Counted from the first letter of the stretch, positions 1 to 15,014 are shown. The stretch: DNA of 64,000 nucleotides from Haematobia irritans (GCF_050003625.1 NC_134398.1:79268003-79332002); one strand, 5' to 3'. The notes: generated by a model from the letters alone, not told the origin. Program-made: numbers and translations.

Positions 1-2568
1 TTATAAAAAATTGAATTAAAAGAACTTCCTGAGTAGTTAAAATAAAGAATATCTTTGTAGGACATTTTTTGAAGTGCTTTTAAAGTTGTGCTCTTAGAAG
101 TACTTCCAACTTTTTGCTGGGATGTTCCCCTAATTTTCTTAAATACGGAAAACGGTTCACAGCAAAAACTCCTGTTACCAGGTTTGAGCAGAAATGGTCC
201 GAGTAGCAATATTTTGAGTTTTCAACTGTCAAAAAGTTGAAAATGTCGAAAACGTCATATAACTATAAAAAAAACATAGTAAATATTAGAAATACTTACA
301 GTGTCCTTAGATTTGGTTTCTTGCCTTAGGATTTTAAAATACCTGGTATTAATTAAAGGAATGATATGTAGACAAAACATAGGTAAGTTATTATTTTTAA
401 ATTTCCGGTTATATTACAAGAAGTAAGTTTTTGATTACCTGTAATTCTGCCGGAATCTCTAGTGAATACTCAGTTTTGCCTGGGTTATTTTAATAATACT
501 CCACAAATTCATGTGATTAATGATTCAATAGGGGTGGTTTAGATTTTCTCTTCTTTACTCACTTATTTTTTATTTTAATTGGTTCAGTTCGTAAACTATA
601 AATTAAATTTTCTGTGAATCAATTAAAATATTAAATTATTTCGATATAAAAATAAACAAGTTGCTCATTTAATTTAATGATTTTTATAAATTTTGTGAAT
701 CAATTTAAATTAAAACATTAATTGATCCGATTACGAAACTGAAAAAAAATGTAGAAAGAGACTATTTCGTAATTAAATCACTGAAAATATGTATGTTTAC
801 AGTATTAAAGCTCTGGTTTATCATGTTCGAATACTTAAGTGTGTTGATACCAAATTTTCGTGACATGGAGGAGAAATCCTTTAATGAGAACCTAAGCGTT
901 AAGAGTTTTTCTCTATCTCCCATAAAAAAAAAAACATTTATATATGCAATAGTTACATTGAGCCCCATAATCCTATGATCACATATCATTCAATCTAACT
1001 TCTATGGAAAATCATTGCTTCCGTCAGAAGTGCTAACCAGTTCATGGTATTAAATTAATTTCTAGGCCACTTCATTAGAACGCGAAGCAAATAGGGTCAA
1101 TATTATTCCATCCCCATTACTTTCTTCACTTTGGAAAAGTGATAAATAACAAAGGCTCAATTTGCCACAAAGATAACAGCACTCAACCTAAAAACCAAAG
1201 AAATCGAAATGAAAACCAAACAAAAGTTATACCATTTTTCTATTATGTGTCGGAACGGCACAGACGCGGTCGATGAAGGAGAGCCGTCAACCACCCAATA
1301 GGCAGTGCTTAATTGCAGCAAGCGCATTAACCCAATTTAGGGAGTATCTGTGTCGGTTGATTGGCTGGTGGTATGGTGCTCTTAGTCTGTTGCGGCGTAT
1401 ACTGTGTGGCATTGCAATTTAAATGCATTGTGTGAGATTAAACGCGACCATGAAAATTTAGCCTTAGGTAAATGAATTATAACAGGCGCTTTTGAAAATC
1501 TTTTGTTTCATGTTATTGATTATGAAAAGGATACACAAGAAAGAGTATGTTCCAAATTAAACAGTTTATTGGAGTTGAAAAAGTGTTGAAATAAATGTGT
1601 TGAACCCGATAGAAGAAATGACGGCAGACGAACAGCACTGGAACGCCAATGCGAAATAATACTTGATCATATTGAGGAGGCAAAAGATCGACCTTGATAA
1701 GACGAGATGACCGCGGATTGAAGAACACACGCAGAAAGGCTATGGTTTTGACCTTGAATTAATGTGGAAACGGTACCGAGGTGGAGCAAAACACCACAAG
1801 AGATAAGGGTCAGGTTCGCGTTCTTTTCAGATACGTAAATGCATTTTTATCCAAACTCTTCAACAAAAAAAGATCGGTACTCCAATTGTGTCATCTCAAA
1901 CTGATTACAAAAATGTTAGGTAAACGGATAGTGCAAATGTTTTCTTTATTGCTAACAATGTAGCGATATCCTGCTTCTTGAAAAGTTATCCAAAACAGCT
2001 TTTTGCTACAACAAATGATTTTTGTTTTGTAGTTATATGGTCAAGTGTTACTTTTCTCAAGAACTAATGGCTTAATGACCGTAAATATGAAACATTTTGA
2101 GGTTTCGAATTAAAAATTGAGGAAATCTTGACCCTTTCACTACCGATTTAAACCTAATGTTAAAAATCTTACTTTCAAGAAGCTAGCAGTCTAAAAGGTT
2201 TTACCCAAATCAATCTGACAATGACATCATGTAGGTACTATACGAGTTTGTTCTGAAACTTTATTACTTGAAATGTGATCAAATTGCCTTACTAAAGTGT
2301 TATTTGGCGATAAATAAGTTTGGTGTCGTTTTTGGCTATAAGAACTACCACATGGCCCGGTGGAGAGAGTTCACTTCCACACCATTTGTATTACAGTAGA
2401 TAAACTGCCCTAGGTAAAATTGGAGCAAATTGCCAGAAAATAAAAAACCTATACATATAGCTAGTCTCTGTTAAATTGTTTAACATACAGGTAAAATGTT
2501 TGGTTTTCGCATTGAAATTTTTGCGGTTACGTTATTGATTACGCTTTTAGTGTTTTTAAAAGTCATTA
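1..2568. other. AT-rich non-coding stretch, no gene seen
   Basis: Only short ORFs are present and none resembles a known protein. The first ~125 bases read on the minus strand as the end of a repeat that starts CCCAGCAAAAAGTTGG, like sequences near 21088 and 63654. Bases ~480-760 are rich in TTGAT/ATCAA words resembling the MITE at 5756. A somewhat GC-richer patch at 1250-1420 looks unique. Nothing else could be assigned. Confidence 0.5.
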
Positions 2569-3172
2569 AACCCCAAAAAAGTGAACCCCATAATGACACT
2601 AAAGCCAATTTAATTCTATTTTAGTTCATGGAATTATTTTGAGAATGTTTTCTTGTTTTTTAACCAAAAAAAATGGAAAAATTATACACAGAGGAAGCAT
2701 AAAGATTTACTAAATTTAATAATTTAATTTAGATTTACTAAAATATTCAGAATTTCTAAAAATGCGCCCATCTTCAACTTCGTATGGCACTAAGGACATT
2801 TTTGCAGTTTTGAACTCCAATTATTTCCTTCAAACTATGAAACAGCCAAAAAAATTATAAATAATAATTTTTGTGGAATTTGTCGAAAAATATTTACTTA
2901 TTTTTACAAAATAAATTAACAAATCAATTACTATTGTATAGACATCCCTTGTAATATCATCTAGATAAATCTCAAACTGAAAATATATATTATATAGCAA
3001 TAAGATAATTTTCAATGAATAAAAAAAATCGATTGATTGATTTGATTATATTTGTGAAATCGGCAAGATGTCTGCGTTTGTAATACAGATTAATTAAAAT
3101 CTTCTAAGCTTACCTAATTTTTCTAAAATTAACCAAAATTCCCCTTCCTGATGGATTCACTGTTTCTGTTGA
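2569..3172 (+). mobile_element. Family D MITE, about 0.6 kb
   Basis: It opens with an A-run followed by GTGAACCCC and closes with GGATTCACTGTTTCTG, a degenerate inverted end. The interior shares words with other copies in the window: the 'TTAGTTCATGGAATTATT' block, 'ATGCGYCCATC', 'GAACTTCGTATG', and a 3' 'ATCGGC...GATG' block. Other copies or pieces are at 7530, 12778, 19280, 28081, 58430 and 63525. No coding capacity is seen, so it is probably a non-autonomous DNA element. Confidence 0.6.
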
Positions 3173-5133
3173 GTATTTTTAATCATATATGTTAAGAATT
3201 GTATACTTTGGAGGTAACATATAAAATTGAAAGATTGATTTTGAAAGATTTTGGTTTTTAATATACATACATATGTGCCAAATTCGGAGTAAATCATAAT
3301 GGCCTCTATACACAAAAAGTGAAACCTTGAAATCGGCTATGCAATTTATTCCGAGTAATAAAAGGAAGAATCACTATGGATGTTCTTTTTCCATTAAATA
3401 TTTTCTGCAAATAATGAATCTAGCATTTACTAATAATGACCGATGGCTGTAGACTTGTGGTGGCAAATGTAATAGACAAAGAAGCTTCACCGTCAAGCGA
3501 TCTTATCAAGGCAATTCGTTAAACGAAAAGAAATTGAAAGCGCTCCAAGCGTTATCGCAACACAGTTCTCGGCTTCTTCAAATTAATGTAAATCAAGTGT
3601 TGCTCATTTTCCTTCTGGAAGGCATTTGCCATTCGGAGTCTTACATCGACCGTTCCCTACATTAGTTTGATAGTGCCTTGGGAGTGGTTCGGTGGGGGAA
3701 GGAGTAGTTACCACCATCATCATTATTGGCGCTCATCATCGCCATTGTCATCATATGCAATGTACTATTCTATGGATTGTTAATGGATGATTGTCTTTGG
3801 TCGGTCTATCTGCGAGGTGGTTATGGGGAATTCTATTAGGAAAGAAATTCATTTAATGTGGTGGTGTCGGCTCTAGCGGCAATGGGATATTTGTCATTTT
3901 CATTATAGAGTTGTCGGAATTGTCAATTGGGTGAATCTTCTTGTCGGCATACTGGGGTCTACAGGGTCTGAGTGGAATTTGCTGTAATTGTAGTTGAATT
4001 GCCTTCGATAATGGATTTTCATATACGAGTGAGTGTGTGTGTGCGTATGCACACACTTGTATTTCCACATACCAAAGCATGTAATATATGGGTTGAAGCG
4101 GGATGCCACAAGCTCTCTACCATTGGGAGGGAAGATGAATGTGGCTGGGTGCTGTTGATACTGTCTAAGTAGTGGTGGGTTTTGTGGTAGCATTGGCGGT
4201 ACTTGGAGGGTGACTTCGATATTATATTCCATGATTACACTGTCTGGATCTGCATCAACAGCATTCTTTGTGTGCGGGGGAGATACAACTCTCATAATTT
4301 CATACGCATATTTCATTCCATATGATCTCTGTGGAACATGTTGGGATACGTTCATTATGGTCTCCGAAAGCATTTTAATACGATTCATAATTGTTCTTAA
4401 TTATATTCATACATGGAAGAGAACACAGGGACACACATCATCCCACGCCCCAGCGCACATACGCATTTTCGAATCAGACCGAACCGTACAACTGATAACT
4501 ATGTTGAAGTCAGCCATGGGGAGGGATTGAAAGTGGAATGGGGCTCTATTGAATGGTATGTTAAGAATGTCCTCTTGTAATTGCAATGGGAGTTATGAAG
4601 AGGCATTTCCCACACCCCTACAATCAGAAACACTAAGGGACAATTTACTTATGAGTGACTTGACAGCAAGATTAAATGTGATTTCTTATGATGCTGCCAA
4701 ATATTTGCACTGAACTCTTTAAAAAATCGGACATGTATTTACGCGTATGTATATTTGAAGAATTTCTGATGAATTTCTGACTTTTTCCACTATGCCACAC
4801 TGAAAAACAGAAAAAAGAAAGAAAGAAATTTTTAGAAGGTTCACATTTTTTTTTTGATTGCAATATTAACATTGTTTTTGTGGACTGAATTAATTTAGGT
4901 CGAAGTCAAGTCCGGATAAAAAGGCAAAATTCATTCAAAGATAAAGCAGAATTTTCAAAAACATTCAATTCAATAAATTTCGAATCATAGTTTTTGAAAT
5001 CATGTGGATTTGCTTAATTTCTTTATGGTCAATTCCCACAGATTGGTCAATTAATGAAAGTTACATAAATTATATTTATTGATTCATCACGATTGTTCTC
5101 AGAAAAGAAAACCAGTCATATCAGTTTAAACAA
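3173..5133. other. Mostly unique DNA with a GC-richer island
   Basis: From about 3420 to 4640 the base composition is clearly less AT-rich than its surroundings and no repeat family of this window is recognised. It contains the 161-codon minus-strand ORF described separately, a short GT/CA tract near 4029-4055, and CAT/ATC-rich stretches. From 4640 to 5133 the sequence returns to AT-rich DNA with nothing recognisable. Confidence 0.4.
3903..4388 (-). CDS. Hypothetical protein or exon, 161 codons
   Basis: This is the longest uninterrupted reading frame in the window that is not made of a recognisable repeat. The ATG at 4388 is preceded in frame by a nearby TAA, so it is the first possible start. 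Residues 1-105 have a protein-like composition, with a Pro/Gln-rich patch (PPMLPQNPPLLRQYQQHP) and mixed charged residues. The following part runs through a CA microsatellite (a His-Thr run) and looks less like a real protein. I do not recognise any family, signal peptide or membrane segment. It could be a short gene, an exon with the true donor near the microsatellite, or chance in a GC-richer island. No neighbouring gene gives context. Confidence 0.25.
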   Translation of the reverse strand: MNRIKMLSETIMNVSQHVPQRSYGMKYAYEIMRVVSPPHTKNAVDADPDSVIMEYNIEVTLQVPPMLPQNPPLLRQYQQHPATFIFPPNGRELVASRFNPYITCFGMWKYKCVHTHTHTHSYMKIHYRRQFNYNYSKFHSDPVDPSMPTRRFTQLTIPTTL

Positions 5134-5755
5134 TAAACAATTATATACACCAGTAAGTCGGGCCGGGCCGAATGTTTAATACCAACCACCATGAATCAAA
5201 TATTATAGTTTCTTTTGAAATTTCAGGACAGATATTCTCCCAAGGGGGGTTTGATGACAGATATTATCCCAAGCAGAGCACTTCAACCAATTCCCGAAGA
5301 TTAATCTAAATATTTTACTTATGAAGACTATATCAGATTCTGGATTTATAAGAACCATGTTTGTTTGAGTTTTAGAGAAATCATTAACATCTCTTTTAAG
5401 CATGCAAGAAAATGATGAAATAACGCCTGGATTGAATCTATAATCTGTAGATTTTCAACCCCCATTATTTAAATAATTACGAGAAGTAAAATCTGTAAAT
5501 TTTAAAATCAGTTTCAAGCAATTTTCATGATCAGTGCGCCTTCTATACCCTCAAGAAGTGAAATCGGTTTATTCGAAGGCCTTATCAAATGGACCGATAA
5601 AAACTAAATCCGATATACTTTTTTTTGACCGATACTCACCATTTTGGGCTCACCTCTTTATGGTCGTAAAGTATCTCTAGACTTCCAATTTCAGGTAAAT
5701 TGGATAAAAACTATGGATTCTAGAAGCCCAAGAAGTAAAATCGGGAGATCGGTCT
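5134..5755 (-). mobile_element. INE-1-like element, 3' part (group f)
   Basis: Read on the minus strand it ends with a short hairpin (TTCGGCCCGGCC type) followed by a TATATA-to-TTGTTT terminus, as in the complete copies at 54326 and 58593. It shares the internal 'ATCAGATTCTGGATTTATAA' and 'TCTAGA' unit sequence with them. It stops abruptly at 5755, where the TTGAT-rich MITE begins, so the 5' hairpin and GTCY tract are missing. Confidence 0.65.
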
Positions 5756-6026
5756 ATACACACAAAAAAAATTTTTCTGATTCAATCACGAAATTAATTG
5801 ATCCAATTAATGTTTAATTGAAATGTCATCAATCACAGAAATTATAGTATCAATTAAAAAATTAATTGAAGGTCACTTAAAAAGTTAAAAAAATAATTGA
5901 TACTTTTATTTTTGTGATTGATTTTTGTTTCAATTAAAAAATTTTTTGAATCAATTAATTAAATATTTTTTAAAACTCAATTAAAATTTTAATTAGAAAA
6001 ATTTTCCTGAAATTTTTTTGTGTGTA

Positions 6027-6027
<1 letters not shown>
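5756..6027. mobile_element. TTGAT-rich MITE (family M)
   Basis: The ends are inverted: the left begins TACACACAAAAAAAATTT and the right ends AAATTTTTTTGTGTGTA. The interior consists almost entirely of ATTAATTGAT / ATCAATTAA words in both orientations, so it could fold on itself. A related copy at 50294-52060 is split by an INE-1-like element. No coding sequence. Confidence 0.6.
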
Positions 6028-6202
<175 letters not shown>

Positions 6203-6472
6203 ACATATGAACATATCGTATGTCGCAAATATGTTATGCTAGTTTATGAACATTATATGGTTGCACTTAAAAATAATGTGTTAAAAGCTTTGAGTTCCAA
6301 ACATATAGTTTCTACACCCAAACATATGAAAAACAGTAGTTTTCTTCCGTGTATATGGTTAGCTTTATACAATGAAGGAAGTCAGATTTGTCGTTTCATA
6401 AGAAATTGTACTAAATTTGAGAAAACTGATTTTAGTTAGCCTCCAAGACGCATTTCTCTAATATGAAGCAGG

Positions 6473-7131
6473 ACCGTCTTTCCCACTGGGCACTCTGGGC
6501 ACGTGCCCAGGGCCCCGCGATAGATAGGGGTCCCCTAGTTCCTGCAAGATTGCTGAATTTTATTATGAAGATGTTAATGAGAAAGAGTTAGAAAAAAAAT
6601 TTTTGCATTTATCTTGAAAATTTAAAATTGTGGACAGTGAAAATGAGGGAACTAATTCTATGTTAAAAATATATCAACTTTTGAAAGAAAACAACATTGA
6701 AGACAAATTAAAAAAGTAGAAATCGCAATGAGTATCTTTTTAAGGATAATGGTTACTAACTGCAGTGGTGCAATGGTTAGCATGCCCGCCTTGCATCCAC
6801 AATGCCGTGGGTTCGATTCCTGCTTCGGCCGAACACCTAAAAGTTTTTCAGCGGTGGATTATCCCACCTCAGTAATGCTAGTGACATTTCTGAATGTTTC
6901 AAAGCTTCTCTTAGTGTTTCACTGCAATGTGGAACGCCGTTCGGACTCGGCTAAAAAAATGAGGTCCCTTGTCATTGAGCTTAACATGGAATCGGGCAGC
7001 ATTCAGTGATAAGAGAGAAGTTCACCACTGTGGTATCACAATGAACTGAATAGTCTAAGTGGGCCTGATATATCGGGCTGCCACCTAACCTAACCAACTA
7101 ACTGCAGTGGGGATCGTTCCTTCTCCAAACT
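6473..7131 (+). mobile_element. Composite repeat, copy A (GC-rich end, with SINE)
   Basis: It starts with a GC-rich end (GGACCGTCTTTCCCACTGGG, then a GGGCAC/GTGCCC inverted pair and GGGCCCCGCG) and ends near CTTCTCCAAACTAG. The same sequence occurs on the opposite strand at 28913-31006, so this is a dispersed element. GC-rich GTGCCC...GGGCCCC ends of this sort are known from some hAT-type elements, but no transposase is present here. A SINE sits at the same internal point in both copies, which shows that the SINE was already present when the composite was copied. Confidence 0.6.
6769..7096 (+). mobile_element. tRNA-headed SINE, copy 1
   Basis: The head carries tRNA-like promoter signals: an A-box-like GCAATGGTTAGCATG, then the B box GTGGGTTCGATTCC about 40 bases on. 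A unique body and a tail ending in GGGCTGCCACCTAACCTAACC follow. It is flanked by copies of ACTAACTGCAGTGG (6755-6768 and 7097-7110); part of this match may be SINE sequence, so the duplication is 8-14 bp. The last ~70 bases match the 3' end of the LINE at 33183-36419. A 93-codon ORF over it is simply the translated SINE. Confidence 0.85.
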
Positions 7132-7529
7132 AGAGGTGTGCACGTGAGTAATATTTTGCTCACGCTCACGCACACTCACGACGGAGAAGTCATATTCAAG
7201 CACGATATTTTTTTTGGTATTACTCACGCTCACGCACGCTCACGAAAAGAAAATTTGCACCCACGCACGAAAATCTTTTAAATGTCGTGACTCACGAATA
7301 ATTTTATGAGTGATTTACCTATAGAACCTGACTGAAAACATGAGTATGGGTAAAATCGAGTGCGTTATAAAACTCTTACCACCTAGGATGTCACTAAACT
7401 AAATGAATTCAACTAGTAAGCATTTTATGTTCGTAAGCGGGATTATTTTCGTGAGTGTGTTTTTCCGAAATTCGAAGTTGCTCTGCTCTGTCGCGTATTC
7501 TAATCGATTTTATTTTATCGCTACAGTTG
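7132..7529. repeat. CTCACG-rich hAT-like terminal fragment
   Basis: It begins AGGTGTGCACGTGAGT and then repeats CTCACGCTCACGCACRCTCACG irregularly to about 7290. AGAGGTGTGC-type ends with subterminal motif repeats are typical of hAT elements. No transposase and no partner end were found nearby. The remainder to 7529 holds no gene; a block near 7490-7525 recurs in reverse at 28405-28440, in both cases beside a family D copy. Confidence 0.4.
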
Positions 7530-8867
<1,338 letters not shown>

Positions 8868-9047
8868 TAACAGGTTGGCTGATAAGTCCCCGGTCTGACA
8901 CATAGATGGCGTCGCTAATAATGAATGCATATTATTTTTGTATAGTACCAACCTTCAAATGATTCGTGTCAAAATTTGACATCTGTAAGTCAATTAGTTT
9001 TTGAGATAGAGCGTCTTTCGTGAAGCTACTTTTGTTATTGGGAAAAA

Positions 9048-9395
9048 ATGGAAAAAAAGGAATTTCGTGTTTTGATAAAATGCTGGTTTCTGAAGCGAAA
9101 AAATACGGTGGAAGCAAACACTTGGCTTGATAATGAGTTTCCAGACTCTGCCCCAGGGAAATCAACAATAATTGATTGGTATGCAAAATTCAAGCGTGGT
9201 GAAATGAGCACGGAGGACGGTGAACGCAGTGGACGCCCGAAAGAGGTGGTTACCGACGAAAACATCAAAATATCCACAAAATGATTTTTAATGGCCGTAA
9301 AATGTAGTTGATCGAGATAGCAGAGACCTTAAAGATATCAAAGGAACGTGTTGGTCATATCATTCATCAATATTTGGATATGCGGAAGCTCTGTG
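9048..9395 (+). pseudogene. Mariner transposase, N-terminal part
   Basis: The ATG at 9048 opens a frame starting MEKKEFRVLIKCWF and containing the HTH region up to about residue 75 (GERSGRPKEVV is visible). A one-base loss near 9270 shifts the frame to a stop at 9282. In the shifted frame the family sequence continues (RVGHIIHQYLDMRKLCA), with an in-frame stop at about 9307. The full-length family protein is about 350 residues; this is the DNA-binding third only. Element E1 interrupts it at 9396. Confidence 0.85.
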
Positions 9396-12192
9396 CACTG
9401 AAAAAACAGTGAACCCTTTTCCATTGCAAAATGAACTAAACTGTAGTAATATTGACCATGATTTAGCCCTTAAGATTTTTTTTCAACTTGTCTAGTTTAT
9501 AATTCTCTTATATTTTAGTTCATCTATAACATTGTATTTTAGTTCATTTTTACAACACCATAAGATTTATATACCCATACCAAGTTAAAAAGTCAATATT
9601 ATTTTGGATTACTTGCTTATTTTGTGTGAAACCCGATAATAAAAATTGGTTAACAGTCTATTTAAAATGTTGACAACTAAACTATTTTTAAATCAATCCT
9701 TCCACAGTACAGAGAAATTAAATAATTAAAGTAACAACAAATCGTTTTACTATTATGAAAATGTTAATACATTAAAATTAAACTTTCTTTAAGCAAAAGT
9801 ACTTTATTATAAAAACTTATGATGAAAGTTCTTATTACAATGTTTTTTGTGAATAAAAATTATGGTCACGTGGAACAGAGAGTAGTTCATTTAAACTCGC
9901 TGTTTGGACATTTTGACTTATCCTTTTTTATTCATCGTAGGTAATTTTTTCACATATCTTGCTGGAAAAAAATGGAAGCAATAATGAAAATTGTTAAAAA
10001 TTAACACCATGTAATGAAATATAATTTTTTAATTCTTCATTTTAGCTTGTAACTTACCATATTTAGGGGCATTTTATCAAATGGTGTAAGGAATTCAACT
10101 TTTCTTTGGAAAACGTATCTCATAAAATTTGTACCTGAAACAATTAGAGAAATAATGAAGTATTCTATATAAACTCATAAAACTGTGTTGTTATCGATGT
10201 GAAGGATATAATAAAATAAATATTCTAGTTGAAAGAAAGACAAAGTTTGAATATAAAACTTACCAATTCTCTATTAATTGTACGCTGGGGGAAATATAAA
10301 AAGTTGTCCAAATTTATTTGGGTTACTCTGAAATTAAATATTTATTTTTTACATTAATTAAAATTATTAAATAGGTTTCCAAAAAATCTAATGAAAAAAA
10401 TTAGACAGTCATCATTCGTCAAAATGACGACACGTAATTTAATTTTCGATTTAAAATGCATTTTAGTCTATTCGGAAATGGTAAGTTTAAGTTATACTAA
10501 GTCGACCGTTTTATGAATTTTTGTTTTATACTACTTAAAACCAAATTGAATAAGAAAATAAATTCAAGTTTGGTTCACTTTTTCGCCCGCGATGAAAATT
10601 ATAGCGTCTTGAAATGAGCCGTAGTCAAAATGAGGAAGGATGACGTTAATGTACAAAAAAAGGGATGACTGTACAGGGTTAAAAGAAAGTTAAAGAATTC
10701 TTACCAATTCACTATTAAATTACAAGCAAAGGAGTACTAAAATTTTTTCCAAATTTTTAAGGCGTTATTCTGAAATTAAATATTTGTTTTTTACATTAAA
10801 AATATTACATTGGTTTCCAAAAAATTTGATTAAAGAAATACTGAAATAAGGTATTAAAAACCTGTAATTTTGATGATAAAAATGTCATAAAAACGTAAAT
10901 ATTCTAGTTGAAAGAAAGCCAATTTTTAAAAGAAAACTTACCAATTCTCTATTTTTTAAATTTGTTTGAATCCATCTGGAGTTGCTCTGAAATTATTGCT
11001 TTTACAACAAAGAAAAACATCAAACTGGTTTCCAAAAAAATTAATTAACAAATAATAATATACATAAAAAATATTCTTTTTAAAAGAAAGTCATATTAAA
11101 AATATACTTACCAATTTATGACTAAACTATACGCTGAGATTACCAATTTATGAAAATTTCAATACACTTTCAATTTCAACATATTGTACTAAATATTCTT
11201 AATAACTTTTTTCTAAACTACCGATAAAATATTAATAACTTTCATTTAAAAGGTTTAATAAACAAACACCAATATATGTCTCAAAAATTCAAAATATTCC
11301 ATGTCTTTATATTCCCTTGTTGCATACCAGCTAAAAAGATGCAACAACCCACGCCAACGCCAACTATACAACTGAAGCATGCCAAACAAAACCAAGCAAA
11401 GCCAAAACATTCCTACAACAACAAAAACACATGTGCCTTTATTGAAAACAACACCTCATCCAGCCAAATAAAGCATCCACGAATAACAAACACACACAAA
11501 TCACTAAATGAACAAAAATAAAAACAACCCCACGCTCATGTATACACAACAAAACTCAAGTAACATCATATTTACATTAATCACATCCCACTATGCCGTT
11601 AAAGATCTCTGTACTATGCATTAGTTCATCGCATCTGCTGACAATTTACTCTAAGAATAATATTCGTAAAGGCACACCAGTTAATGAACGATGAAACGTT
11701 TAACTTAAAATTTGCAAAATTTTCATGAAATGTTATCTACCATTTTTGACGAAAATGTCTATAAATTTAATTACATGTGAACTAAAAATATTTCATTGGG
11801 TAATTTTTTACCAACAATTATTAACTATAGGAATTGTCAGTAAGAAATTGCTATCCACTTTCAAGTTCATTTTTCGTAAAAAAATATTTTCTCATACAAA
11901 AAAATATTATAGTAAATTGCACTTATTATTTAGAAAATACTTTACATTTCACAAGTAGATTTATAGCATGACAAACGAATTTTTAACTACCAGTTAAGAA
12001 ATTTTTTAAGGAAATTTCCATCGTATTTTGTAGGCCATGAACTAAACGATTGCTACTTAGAATTTGTAAAATTTCCTTTCGAGTAGTTAATTTTCGTTGA
12101 AGATACGAAAAATGAACTAAAATTCTGGAAAATTCTTGTAATAAATTATTGTAAAAATCTTCTTAAATTTACGAGACACTTTTTTTTCTGTG
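9396..12192 (-). mobile_element. Element E, copy 1 (2.8 kb)
   Basis: Its ends are inverted: CACTGAAAAAACAGTG on the left and, on the other strand, CACAGAAAAAAAAGTG on the right. It lies inside the mariner gene, where a TG dinucleotide appears to be duplicated, although the TGTG context makes the exact length uncertain. The interior matches E2 and E3 in reverse orientation. On the minus strand it shows a series of short segments, each starting after a TTTCAG-like acceptor and ending before GTAAGT-like donors (the + strand shows CTTACCAATTC and CTGAAATTAAA). No transposase is encoded. Differences from E3 are few (three substitutions in ~210 bases around 11745-11955), so the copies are young. 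Confidence 0.8.
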
Positions 12193-13075
<883 letters not shown>

Positions 13076-13915
13076 AAAAAGAATATTGTTTGAATCAAAA
13101 AAACACAATGGTCACGATCTCAATGGTATTCGTTAAAAATATTTTTCTTCCAGTTAAAAGAACATGGTCACAGCTTAAATTATTTTTTATCTTTATGAAA
13201 AAAAACTTTTTTCGTCGTAGAAAAAAGGACGCAACTTGAAAAAAGAAAACACAAAACTAACTTTATTTATTTATTTATAAACTAATTCATTGTTTATTTG
13301 TATTTCTAATGTTGTGCAAGCAAACATCACATATTTTTACACACTCTATTTTGGTACAATTTCAACAATAAGTAATCATTCCATGTTGACGTCATGCCCA
13401 TCAAATGTACCAACGCACACATCATGTAACTGCAAATAAAAATAAATTATACCATATAGCAAAATGCAGAACAAAACAGGTACATTTTTCAATTACACTT
13501 CCCTCTTTTGTGTTCACATAAAACCACGTGCCACTTCTGAATAAATAAATTAACACAATAATTCCATGTTCTTCGTCCATTCCAAACAACAATCAACACA
13601 CGACTGATGCGCAAAATGAAAATCATGTGAACCTGATCAATGTTTTTATAAAATGAATGAAAAAAGTTACAAAATTAAATGGTCACGAAAAAAATGTACA
13701 TGGTCTTTATGGCCATGGTTCTAGACATGGCTCATCATTTCATTGCTGGTCATGATTTTCCCGACATTTATCCTACCCTATTTAAAGGCTTATTGCCAGC
13801 ATACATTTTTCTCTGCGAACACTATTTTTACAAAGACAAAATACATGATTTTCGCGACAATTACATGTTCTAGATAAGCATTAAATGGATGCGGCAACCA
13901 TGTCCAAATATGTTT
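13076..13915. other. CATG/GTCACG-rich AT-rich DNA, no gene
   Basis: Words such as CATGGTCAC, ATGGTCACGA and ACATGATTTTCGCGAC recur across the stretch, suggesting an old dispersed repeat. A 64-codon ORF at 13679-13873 is built from these ATGGTC words (many Met residues) and is not convincing as a gene. Confidence 0.35.
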
Positions 13916-15014
13916 TTATACCCTGCTCCACACTGTGGAACAGGGTATTATAAGTTAGTGCATATGTTTGCAACACCCAGAAGGAGACGAGATAGACACA
14001 TGGTGTCTTTGGCAAAAATGCTCAGGGTGGGCTCTTGAGTCGATATAGCGATGTCCGTCTGTCCGTGAACACATTTTTGTAATCAAAGTCTAGGTCGCAG
14101 TTTTAGTCCAATCGACTTCAAATTTGGCAAAAGTGTGTGTTTTGGCTCAGAATAGATCCCTATTGATTTTGGAAGAAATCGGTTCAGATTTAGATATAGC
14201 TCCCATATATATATATTTCGCCCGATATGGACTTATATGGCCCCAGAAGCCAGAGTTTTACCCTAATTTACTTAAAATTTTGCACAAGAAGAACAATTAG
14301 TACTATAGTCAAGTGTGCCAAATTTTATTGAAATCGGTTCAGATTTAGATATAGCTCCCATATATATCTGTCGCCCGATATAGACTAATACGGTCACAGA
14401 AGCCAGAGTTTTACCCAATTTGGTTGAAATTTTGCACAGCGAGTAGAATTAGCATTGTAGCTAAGCTTGCCAAATTTGGTTGATACCGGTTCAGATTTAG
14501 ATATAGCTCCCATATATAGCTTTCGCCCGATTTACACTCATATGACCACAGAGGCCAATTTTTTGGTCCGATTTAGTTGAAATTTTGTACAGGGAGTAGA
14601 ATTAGCATTGTAGCTATGCGTGCCAAATTTGGTTGAAATCGGTTCAGATTTAGATATATCTCCCATATATAGCTTTCGCCCGATTTACACTCATATGACC
14701 ACAGAGGCCAATTTTTAACTCCGATTTAGTTGAAATTTTGCACAGGGAGAATAAGCATTGTTGCTATGCCTGCCAAATTTGGTTGAAATCGGTTCAGATT
14801 TAGATATAGCTCCCATATATATGTTTTTCTGATTTCGACAAAAATGGTCAAAATACCAACATTTTCCTTGTAAAATCGCCACTGCTTAGTCGAAAAGTTG
14901 TAAAAATGACTCTAGTTTTCCTAAACTTCTAATACATACATATCGAGCGATAATACATAAATAAACTTTTGCGAAGTTTCCTTAAAATTGCTTCAGATTT
15001 AAACGTTTCCCATA
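13916..15014 (+). mobile_element. INE-1-like element, unit 1 of a tandem array
   Basis: It starts with a perfect hairpin (TATACCCTG...CAGGGTATA around CCACACTGTGG), followed by a GTCCGTCTGTCCGTG microsatellite. A series of ~120-bp units repeats 'GGTTCAGATTTAGATATAGC' and 'TCGCCCGAT'. This layout (5' hairpin, GTCY tract, internal tandem units, 3' hairpin before CTTGTTTT) matches INE-1/DINE-1 elements of Drosophila, which are non-autonomous relatives of Helitrons. The unit lacks its own 3' hairpin and passes directly into the next copy's 5' hairpin. Confidence 0.75.

Noticed and set aside
6728..7009. 93-codon ORF (also 29063-29314 and 42729-42995)
   Set aside because: It is a translation of the tRNA-headed SINE including its promoter boxes.
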